64,000 bases of DNA, from the NCBI GenBank assembly GCA_022711405.1, contig JAKLFC010000004.1, forward strand, positions 62,001-126,000. Reading direction: 5' to 3'. The position numbers were made by a program, and so were the translations under genes. The notes beneath the pieces were generated by a model. The model made no database searches and was not told the DNA's origin. It saw nothing but the letters and a program-made list of their open reading frames with translations. Below are positions 54,713 through 61,793 of this stretch, in pieces (the stretch's first letter is position 1; each line of letters begins with the position of its first letter). This DNA comes from Bacteroidota bacterium. GTDB lineage: Bacteria > Bacteroidota > Bacteroidia > Bacteroidales > JAGONC01.

Positions 54713-55225
54713 TTAAAACATCCCCCAGGGATACTCTTTCCTGATGACGCAATGAGTACCCTCCGTGACGGATGCCAGATCAATCGTGAAGATCAAAGGT
54801 TCCTGACCCTCAGCATAGGGCTCGATCAGGGTCATTACATAGTCCTGAGCTTCGATCCCGTTCAGCTCCATTTCAAGATCAAAGAGGCAATTACAATCAC
54901 AGCCCTGTTCTTTTTCACCTTCAGTGATAATGATCGTATCGCTTTGCTGGGAAATCTCGCACCACAATTTACCAGGACAGCAGTTGAATCCCGCGTTGAT
55001 GTGTGTCAGTTGTAATTTGCCTGCAGATGCATCAAAAAGATACGAAATACAACTAAGCGTATCGGGAGTATCCCCGGTGAACATCTGCGATTTAAAGCTC
55101 TTACAATCCGAATGACCGGTCAGCTTGCCGGAGATCGCTGAAGATTCATTGTTCTTTTCGCATTTCTGTAAAAACAAACAGGAACATGCAATCATCAGTA
55201 TCAGGAAAAATATTTTTTTCATCAT
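54713..55225 (-). CDS. Cysteine-rich lipoprotein of unknown function
   Basis: A 170-residue lipoprotein; signal ends in IACSC with a lipobox-like Cys. It carries a pattern known from other Bacteroidota hypotheticals: NAGFNCCPGKLWCEISQQ followed by GCDCNCLFDLEMELNGIE. The spaced CC and CxCxC motifs might bind a metal or form disulfides. Two ATG codons in tandem (55225, 55222) are possible starts. Function unknown. Confidence 0.75.
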   Translation of the reverse strand: MMKKIFFLILMIACSCLFLQKCEKNNESSAISGKLTGHSDCKSFKSQMFTGDTPDTLSCISYLFDASAGKLQLTHINAGFNCCPGKLWCEISQQSDTIIITEGEKEQGCDCNCLFDLEMELNGIEAQDYVMTLIEPYAEGQEPLIFTIDLASVTEGTHCVIRKEYPWGMF

Positions 55226-55258
55226 TGGAAGGTTTTATGGGATTGAATTAGTTTACTT

Positions 55259-55266
55259 CAAAGATA
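55259..55266 (-). promoter_or_regulatory. Possible -7 element for the Cys-rich lipoprotein
   Basis: TATCTTTG on the minus strand, 33 bases before ATG 55225, matches TAnnTTTG. The -33 region is weak. Confidence 0.4.
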
Positions 55267-55415
55267 CAATTCTTTAATCATTGGATCCGGTTACCTTCCA
55301 ATATGTAAATGATCATGGTAAAGATATTCAGGATGCTGGTGGAAGCATCGTCGTTCACGGTTGCATGCCGGTTACGCCTCCGATAATAATAATATTAATT
55401 CAAACCTTATCTTAT

Positions 55416-55447
55416 TTTGCCCGGGGATCTATAGTTTTATATATTTG
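55416..55447 (+). promoter_or_regulatory. Promoter of the cytochrome c peroxidase gene
   Basis: TTTG at 55416-55419, 20 bases, TATATTTG at 55440-55447. Full match to the Bacteroidota consensus, 26 bases before ATG 55474. Confidence 0.75.
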
Positions 55448-55473
55448 TATCTGATCCATAATTTCACATCACG

Positions 55474-56514
55474 ATGAAAACTTTACTGAATGCGTCATTT
55501 ATCCTGATGATACTGCTGATCATCGGGTGTACCGGTAAAAAGCCTGAGCCTGTGTCCTCTGCTCAGACCGACAGCGTCCTGAAGACGGCACAGTCGTTTT
55601 TTGGAGTGTTACCTTCTGAAGTTCAAAATCCTTCCAATACCATTACTCCGGAAAAGGTCTTACTGGGAAAGACTCTTTTCTATGATACCCGCCTGTCGGC
55701 AAAGGGGAACAATAGCTGCAACGATTGCCATAACCTTACCACGTATGGCGTTGAACACTCAAGCAAATCCAGGGGAGATGAAGGAATGGACGGAAGCCGG
55801 AATTCGCCCACAGTTCTTAATGCTGCCCTTCATTTTGTTCAGTTCTGGGATGGCCGGGCTAAAGATGTGGAGGAACAGGCTGGCGGACCGATCCTGAATC
55901 CTGTTGAAATGAACATCCACAGCAAGGAGTTTCTGGAGAACCGGCTTGACTCCATCCAGGGCTACAGACAACTTTTTGCAGCAGCATTTCCGGATGCTGC
56001 CAAACCAGTCACTTTCGAAAATGTCCAGCTGGCCATTGCTGCCTTTGAGCGCACACTGCTTACGCCTTCACGGTTCGATACTTACCTCAATGGTGAAACA
56101 TCGGCGCTTGACGAGCAGGAGAAGCGGGGACTCGATCTGTTCATAAAGACTGGCTGCGCCTCCTGTCACTCTGGCGTACTGCTGGGTGGCAGCATGTTTC
56201 AGAAGGCGGGCCTCTTCGCCGACTATCATACCCTGCCCGGTAGCAATCCCAAGGATAAGGGCCGTTTTGAGGTCACACAGGCTGTGGCTGATACAGATAT
56301 ATTCAAAGTCCCTTCCCTCAGGAACATCGCTGAAACCTATCCCTATTTCCACGATGGTGCTATGGAAGATCTGCCGGATGCCATTGAGGCCATGGCCAAT
56401 CTTCAGCTGAATAAGAACCTCTCGGAAGAAGAAGTGGAAGATATGGTCGCATTTCTGAAGAGTCTTACCGGAAAGATCCCGGAAGACGCACTTATGGTGC
56501 CGGTAATGCCCTGA
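55474..56514 (+). CDS. Di-haem cytochrome c peroxidase (MauG/CcpA family)
   Basis: A 346-residue lipoprotein (ILLIIGC lipobox, Cys19). Two haem c sites: NSCNDCHNL (first) and GCASCHSG (second). Conserved family segments follow, such as GMDGSRNSPTVLNAA, FWDGRAKDVEEQAGGPI and FAAAFPD, and VPSLRNIAETYPYFHDG. It reduces hydrogen peroxide in the periplasm, using electrons from a cytochrome. It stands directly upstream of the multihaem cytochrome gene, 89 bases away, with a heptad array between. Confidence 0.94.
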   Translation: MKTLLNASFILMILLIIGCTGKKPEPVSSAQTDSVLKTAQSFFGVLPSEVQNPSNTITPEKVLLGKTLFYDTRLSAKGNNSCNDCHNLTTYGVEHSSKSRGDEGMDGSRNSPTVLNAALHFVQFWDGRAKDVEEQAGGPILNPVEMNIHSKEFLENRLDSIQGYRQLFAAAFPDAAKPVTFENVQLAIAAFERTLLTPSRFDTYLNGETSALDEQEKRGLDLFIKTGCASCHSGVLLGGSMFQKAGLFADYHTLPGSNPKDKGRFEVTQAVADTDIFKVPSLRNIAETYPYFHDGAMEDLPDAIEAMANLQLNKNLSEEEVEDMVAFLKSLTGKIPEDALMVPVMP

Positions 56515-56520
56515 TTTTGA

Positions 56521-56562
56521 GAGAGGAGAGAGGAGAGAGGAGAGAGGAGAAAGGAGAAAGGA
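56521..56562. repeat. Heptanucleotide array (GAGAGGA/GAAAGGA, six units)
   Basis: Six units just after the peroxidase stop codon. In frame with the next gene they could extend its N-terminus to a Glu/Arg-rich stretch, but ATG 56604 with a signal peptide is the real start. Confidence 0.9.
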
Positions 56563-56603
56563 GAGAGTTTGGATTGTTTAATGAATTATCAATTTTAAAA
56601 ACC

Positions 56604-58028
56604 ATGAAAAAAGTAATCCTCGGTGCCTCGGCAATTCTTCTCAGCGCTTTTATGGTTCAGCAGGACCAGAAGAATGAATATCTGATCATTGCCTGGAATG
56701 ACCTTGGAATGCACTGTGCCAACAAGGATTTCCAGAACATGGCCATCCTGCCGCCCTATAACAACCTCAAGGCGCAGGTGATCCGGCGGGGCAGCGAAAC
56801 AGCCTGGCCGGAGGTGGTGACCGATAATGTCAGTATTACCTATGAGATCCCGGGCAATACCTATTCGGTCGGAAAGACCAATTTCTGGGATTATGAAGAT
56901 GCCCTTTTCGGGATATCCCTGCCAGACAATATCGGGCTTACGGGCAATGGTTTATCTGGAAACATGGTGGCTTCCGGAAATAGTTTTGTGGCGGAAGGAA
57001 TACCCATCACGCCTTTTACGGATGATAACCTGCAAACAGAAGATCCCTATCAGCTGGCTTTATTGCATTTGCTTGACCCGCAGCAGGCAGAGATTGCTTC
57101 GACCCGGCCAGTGGTACCTGTTTCGAATGAGATCAACTGTGTGAGCTCTGGATGTCATTCCAGTGAATCAAATATCCTGAATCAGCACGAGGATGAAGGA
57201 GGATTTGATCCCAACGATACTCCCATTCTATGTGCTTCCTGTCATCCCGACAATGCCCTGGGGGAACCGGGGATGCCAGGAATCGATCCTTTCTCGTATG
57301 TGATCCATGAGAAGCATTCAGAGGAAACGAACGACTGTTATAAATGTCATCCTGGCCCCAACACGCAGTGTCATCGCGACGTAATGAAATCAGCCGGACT
57401 TACCTGCCAGAGCTGTCATGGGAATGTAGAGCACGTTGCTTCGAGCATTGCAAATGGACGTGAGCCCTGGCTGGAGGAGCCCCGATGCGGCGACGCAGCT
57501 TGCCACGGTTCCGCTTACTCAGAGGAGACTGGTAAACTGTTCAGGCAGTCCAGGGGACATGGAGGGCTGTTTTGCAGCGCCTGCCACGGTTCTCCCCATG
57601 TGATCCTCCCTTCCATTGTCGACAGGGATAATGTACAAAATATTGCATTACAGGGATTTGGGGGAACCCTGGAGAGCTGCAAAGTATGCCACGGGGTGGA
57701 TCCACAGGCACCCGGCCCACATGGCCTTTATCCGACTGCAATGGAAGAAATCAGTGATGCTCAGGACCGGGGGACCTGTTTCATCCGAAATTATCCAATT
57801 CCGGCGACCACCCTGCTCACCAGTGAATTTTCCATCGGAACAAGCTGTAGGGCCCAGATTAGTATCATTGACATGAATGGATCCACGAAGATCCAATCAC
57901 AATCCGAATCCCTGAGCAAAGGGATATACCGCGTGCGGCTATCGCTTGATCATTTTGCCCCCGGTAATTACCTTATCATACTGAATGCGGGAAATGTTAA
58001 GCTCTCACAGAAGATAATGGTCATGTGA
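56604..58028 (+). CDS. Multihaem cytochrome c with T9SS-like C-terminal domain
   Basis: A 474-residue exported protein. Signal peptide (MKKVILGASAILLSAFM), then WNDLGMHCANKDFQNMAI, a Bacteroidota family motif. Five canonical CxxCH haem sites (CASCH, CYKCH, CQSCH, CSACH, CKVCH) and two CX4CH sites (CVSSGCH, CGDAACH), so up to seven c-type haems. Residues about 395-474 look like a C-terminal T9SS sorting domain (CRAQISIIDMNGSTKIQSQ, GIYRVRLSLDHFAPGNYLII). Together with the peroxidase it suggests a periplasmic-to-surface electron route. Confidence 0.87.
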   Translation: MKKVILGASAILLSAFMVQQDQKNEYLIIAWNDLGMHCANKDFQNMAILPPYNNLKAQVIRRGSETAWPEVVTDNVSITYEIPGNTYSVGKTNFWDYEDALFGISLPDNIGLTGNGLSGNMVASGNSFVAEGIPITPFTDDNLQTEDPYQLALLHLLDPQQAEIASTRPVVPVSNEINCVSSGCHSSESNILNQHEDEGGFDPNDTPILCASCHPDNALGEPGMPGIDPFSYVIHEKHSEETNDCYKCHPGPNTQCHRDVMKSAGLTCQSCHGNVEHVASSIANGREPWLEEPRCGDAACHGSAYSEETGKLFRQSRGHGGLFCSACHGSPHVILPSIVDRDNVQNIALQGFGGTLESCKVCHGVDPQAPGPHGLYPTAMEEISDAQDRGTCFIRNYPIPATTLLTSEFSIGTSCRAQISIIDMNGSTKIQSQSESLSKGIYRVRLSLDHFAPGNYLIILNAGNVKLSQKIMVM

Positions 58029-58112
58029 GAAGCGATCTGAACCTTTGACAGGTATTGCAGGCAAGTCATCATCCTTTATGCCGGAGAAAGACGATTCAGT
58101 GATGGGAGCCCG

Positions 58113-60782
58113 TCAGCTGGCAGTTTCCTCCGGAACGGGTACATGCTCGTTATCGCAGATCTCCCGCAACCTGTTCAGCGACCAGGGGGACCGATAGTCA
58201 AAAAAATAACCGAATGGACGCTTCAGCAGTTCGATCAGGGATAAGGTTTCAGGATCGAGATCTCCGGCACATTTCTCAACGATCACGTCCCAGTCTTTAA
58301 ATATCAGTTTAAGGGTGACAAAGACCATGGGATCAATGTGCCATAGATTGATGCTGCTGATGCCGTCATCCAGTATTTTTCTTCTTACACGGTTAAGGTG
58401 CCTCTCTCCCAGGTCGTTAAGTACCTGGATATATTTTTCGAAAAGGATATATTCATTAAGCAGAAAAGCGATCTGGCATGCATCCATTTTTTCCCAGAAA
58501 GCTACGGGATGGCTCATGCAAATAAAACGACCCAGCATGAACGACCCGGCATTAAAACCGCTTATCTGACGCTGCATGCAAAGCGCGATGGCCTTTTTAA
58601 AAAACTGGATCTTCACATCCAGGCTCAACAGGTCGTAGATCATTTGCTGGTCTTTATGCGTTCCCATTTCGCTCTTCAATACCTGCTCGATGTATGGTGT
58701 AAAGTTGGAATGGAGCCAGCTGTTCACCAGCTTGCGGGCTTTTTCCGGTTTTGCCTGCAGGTCGTTCCGGATGATCCTGATCAGGTCGTTCAGGGTGTTG
58801 ACATGGTAATAGTCGAGGTTTTTGACAATTTCCTGGTACTCGTCATAGGCAGCTTTCATATTGATGAAAACCTTCTCCTCTTTAGGTTGCATATCCAGCA
58901 TTTCACCCTCCAGGTATTTCTGAAACCGGGCAGCCTCAAAGTTCGCCTTGCCGATAAGGATCATCCTGCGTTTACTCGACAGGGTGATCCACGCCCCTTC
59001 TTCGATGGTGATCCCCTCCGTATTCACCAGTGACTGGTTCACCAACTTTACATCATATTTATACAGGTTGATGAATGCAGGTATGCCATATCCAAGACAG
59101 GATGTGACCACATGAACAGCGGCAGGAGTCAGGCTGATGATGGCATCGAGTTCACAAAGGATGATCGTGTCGGCCGGCACAAAGGTCTCTTTGCACAGAC
59201 ATACTTTTTCACCATTTCTTTTGGCTTCCAGAGCCTTAGCTGTGGAAAAGAAAATGCGGGCAGTGACGGCTGAACGCGGAAGGACCGATATTCCATCGCA
59301 AAAAGGAGTCAGGTCCTGGAAGGATTTGTCATCAATGCGTTCCGAAAAAATCTGCCTCAGGTGATAAGGCTGAATGAGCTGAATGACCCGTTCACCACGG
59401 ATCATGCTTTTCCTGTACATGTCGATGGCCGACAACAGTGTGGACCGGCCGGTAAGTTCAGAGGTGTTCAATTGCAGCAGGGCAAAAAGATGGGCATTCT
59501 TGGTGAACTCTGCGGCAAATTCAATGGTTACGGGAGATTCAAACAGAGATTCCAGTTTGACAAGTCCGGGAAAAAAATGGTAAACAGCGGGAAACGATCT
59601 TTTGACATCCTCCCGGTTAAAAAATTCAGTGTCGTTCCTTTCCATATTACCCGTCATGATGTCATCCCCAAAGATGTTAACGGCGCTTTCGACCTGTATT
59701 CCCAATCCCGTTCGTGAATGACGGCTGTACAAAACACCCGGGTACGATTCGTCGTTTCGGACCGTCCAGACCATCTTTTGCATAATGATCGACGGGTAGG
59801 AAATGTCTCCCTTCTTGAAGGTATATGCCAGGTCCTGGTTCCTGCGGAAGTAGTCATGCATGGACTCTGCCAGAAACAATACCTGTTTGAGCGGATCGGA
59901 TAGAATGGCATCGTTGCAGCGGGCAATTTCCCTGACCAGTTTTTCGATCTTTTTTTCAATGTCCCGGACCGATTCATCGGGTCTGACCGATCTACAGAGT
60001 TCATTTTTTGTATGGTCGGGGAACAGGAGTTTAAAGATCGTTTGCAGGTTGTTCAGATAGATCTTCCCAGCTGGCCTGTCGCCATATTTGCTTTTCAATG
60101 CCTGATAAACGGTTCGGTTGATTCCGGCATTGAGATAGGTGGGCAGAAAACCCGGTATGTAAAACGAGGTGGCTGAACGCATGGCAAATACCAGCGGGTT
60201 GGTTTCATCCCCGAATTTCAGTCCTGTCATTTTCTCCAGGTTATCAATGGCATGGATGAGGCTGGCTTCCTTTTCTCTTACCGGAAGGGAATAGGCTTTA
60301 GCGGTCAACACACAAAAATCAGGTACAGGAAAAAGCTGCTGGCTCAGTTTGAGCAGGATGTGACCCTTCTGGCTGATCTGATGCTCGTTGTACGTTTGAT
60401 CTGTTGATGAAGGAACTACAAATTCATCCTCAACGAGCGATGTATTCTCCACCTGGACTCGTTTTTCAGCCTGATAATCTCCGTTGTACTGATCAATAAT
60501 GTTTTTCGATCCATCATTTCCTTCCCTGGCCAGGATCAGGTGACGGAGGTACTCTTTTCCAAGGCTTTTGTTTTCCTGGCAAAGGAAAGGTATGTCGAAG
60601 AAATGGCCCGTAATTGAACCTGGCTCGGATCGGTTCTCTTCCACATATTGGATTTCCGGTTGAAGGTAATTGCCCAGCAGTTCCTGATGACTCTGAGGGT
60701 CCTGGCGGAGAAAAAATCGGATCGTCCTGAAATTTGCATAGCTGGACCGAACCCTGTAGTCTTTAATAACGTGGTTGTTCAT
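58113..60782 (-). CDS. PPDK-like protein without the TIM-barrel domain
   Basis: An 889-residue protein. The central part (about 150-620) matches the nucleotide-binding and phosphohistidine regions of pyruvate phosphate dikinase: FPVPDFCVLTAKAYSL, LVFAMRSATSFYIPGFLPTY, SYPGVLYSRHSRTGLGIQVE, ELTGRSTLLSAIDMYRKSMI and TPAAVHVVTSCLGYGIPAF, where the His of the mobile domain seems retained in degenerate context. The pyruvate-binding barrel is missing and replaced by a helical C-terminal region of about 250 residues. The N-terminal 130 residues are unique. No PEP-converting role should be assumed; regulation or phosphotransfer is possible. Confidence 0.78.
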   Translation of the reverse strand: MNNHVIKDYRVRSSYANFRTIRFFLRQDPQSHQELLGNYLQPEIQYVEENRSEPGSITGHFFDIPFLCQENKSLGKEYLRHLILAREGNDGSKNIIDQYNGDYQAEKRVQVENTSLVEDEFVVPSSTDQTYNEHQISQKGHILLKLSQQLFPVPDFCVLTAKAYSLPVREKEASLIHAIDNLEKMTGLKFGDETNPLVFAMRSATSFYIPGFLPTYLNAGINRTVYQALKSKYGDRPAGKIYLNNLQTIFKLLFPDHTKNELCRSVRPDESVRDIEKKIEKLVREIARCNDAILSDPLKQVLFLAESMHDYFRRNQDLAYTFKKGDISYPSIIMQKMVWTVRNDESYPGVLYSRHSRTGLGIQVESAVNIFGDDIMTGNMERNDTEFFNREDVKRSFPAVYHFFPGLVKLESLFESPVTIEFAAEFTKNAHLFALLQLNTSELTGRSTLLSAIDMYRKSMIRGERVIQLIQPYHLRQIFSERIDDKSFQDLTPFCDGISVLPRSAVTARIFFSTAKALEAKRNGEKVCLCKETFVPADTIILCELDAIISLTPAAVHVVTSCLGYGIPAFINLYKYDVKLVNQSLVNTEGITIEEGAWITLSSKRRMILIGKANFEAARFQKYLEGEMLDMQPKEEKVFINMKAAYDEYQEIVKNLDYYHVNTLNDLIRIIRNDLQAKPEKARKLVNSWLHSNFTPYIEQVLKSEMGTHKDQQMIYDLLSLDVKIQFFKKAIALCMQRQISGFNAGSFMLGRFICMSHPVAFWEKMDACQIAFLLNEYILFEKYIQVLNDLGERHLNRVRRKILDDGISSINLWHIDPMVFVTLKLIFKDWDVIVEKCAGDLDPETLSLIELLKRPFGYFFDYRSPWSLNRLREICDNEHVPVPEETAS

Positions 60783-60933
60783 CTGAAAAGATATGCAAAC
60801 TATTTATCCTGTAAATATATGAGGTTTATTGTTGGAAAGCAAGTTGTTCTATAAAAATAAGTCACTATTCAAATGCTGAAACATCCATAGCCTATGATCA
60901 ATTTTGCCGCTTCGGATTCGTACATTTGTGGAT

Positions 60934-61185
60934 GTGAAATCCATCGAACTCACCTATGACTCCATTGAGGGCAAGACCTATTCCCTGTTTGGAGATTCCG
61001 GAACGACCCGGGAATATTATCGAACCATCCGGTCCCTTGCTGATAATATATTGACTGGTAATAATATAGGAGAATGTCTGGATACAATTCGAAAATATTC
61101 ATCCAGAAAAAGATATCTGAAAAAAAATAACTTCCGGTCATCATCTGGATTCCCTGATCTCCGCTTGTTTGGATACTGTTCATGA
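60934..61185 (+). pseudogene. N-terminal part of a split DUF116 gene
   Basis: An 83-residue frame (GTG 60934; a TTG start at 60904 is also open). It contains KSIELTYDSIEGKTYSLFGD and REYYRTIRSLADNI. At 61120-61127 an A8 tract moves the coding frame: a one-base skip joins it to the DUF116 frame (KKITSGHHLDSLISACLDTV). TACATTTG at 60921-60928 matches a -7 box. Marked as pseudogene because the frame is broken; slippage could restore it. Confidence 0.55.
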
Positions 61186-61750
61186 ACCACTGAAGCATTA
61201 CACCAGAGCCACTGCCGGGCATCTGGCAAGCCTCCCGCTCTGGAAGAAATTAAGGGACCGGAGGCTATCGACCACCGAAGAACAGTATCATCTGTACATG
61301 CTTGAGATCGAGCTGACCAACCGTCTGAACCGCACCTTATTCTTAGCGGCCGACCGAAAGATTTCGCTACAACCCTATTGCCTGAAAGATCAGTCGGTAA
61401 GCTGTAAAGCTAAAAAGAAAGGCAGGGACTATCAATGCACAGGTTGTTCAATGCAGTGTTTTCAGCACGCAGCGAGTCAGATCCTAAAAGAGTATCATAT
61501 TGAACCGTATATCTGGATGGGCGGCAGCATAAGCAAAACAGCGATTGCAGCACGTAATGAGAACAAGAGTTTAGGTATCATCGGTATCGCCTGTGTGCCG
61601 GAGCTGGTCTGGGGAATGCGGAAATGTGCCAAATACGGGATTCCTGTTGTCGGAATCCCTTTAAATGCCAATCGTTGCATTCGCTGGTGGGGGGAATTTC
61701 ATCCAAACTCCATCGATCAGGATGAACTGCAGGATCTTTTAAATAGTTAA
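61169..61750 (+). CDS. DUF116 domain protein (C-terminal part of a split gene)
   Basis: A 193-residue frame; it is in fact open from 61121 and continues the N-terminal fragment once one base is skipped. The visible body fits DUF116: LQPYCLKDQSVSCKAKKKGR, CTGCSMQCFQHAASQIL, IIGIACVPELVWGMRKCA, GIPVVGIPLNANRCIRWWGEF. DUF116 proteins carry conserved cysteines and are thought to bind a metal cluster. The gene is divergent from the PPDK-like gene. The TTG used as start is the best available for this frame alone and is not convincing. Confidence 0.72.
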   Translation: MDTVHEPLKHYTRATAGHLASLPLWKKLRDRRLSTTEEQYHLYMLEIELTNRLNRTLFLAADRKISLQPYCLKDQSVSCKAKKKGRDYQCTGCSMQCFQHAASQILKEYHIEPYIWMGGSISKTAIAARNENKSLGIIGIACVPELVWGMRKCAKYGIPVVGIPLNANRCIRWWGEFHPNSIDQDELQDLLNS

Positions 61751-61751
61751 A

Positions 61752-61793
61752 TAAATACCCAAATCCCAAATCATAAATACTGAATCATTAATC
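61752..61793. repeat. Heptanucleotide array at convergent gene ends
   Basis: Six degenerate 7-base units (TAAATAC, CCAAATC, CCAAATC, ATAAATA, CTGAATC, ATTAATC). It starts just after the DUF116 stop and contains the stop codon of the FISUMP gene. Confidence 0.7.

Noticed and set aside
56517..56603. N-terminal extension of the multihaem cytochrome (Glu/Arg-rich)
   Set aside because: Encoded by the heptad array; the signal peptide starts at 56604.
58113..60782. Loss of the catalytic histidine in the PPDK-like protein
   Set aside because: Counting back from the conserved G-x-G places the His of AVHVV at the catalytic position, so inactivity cannot be claimed.
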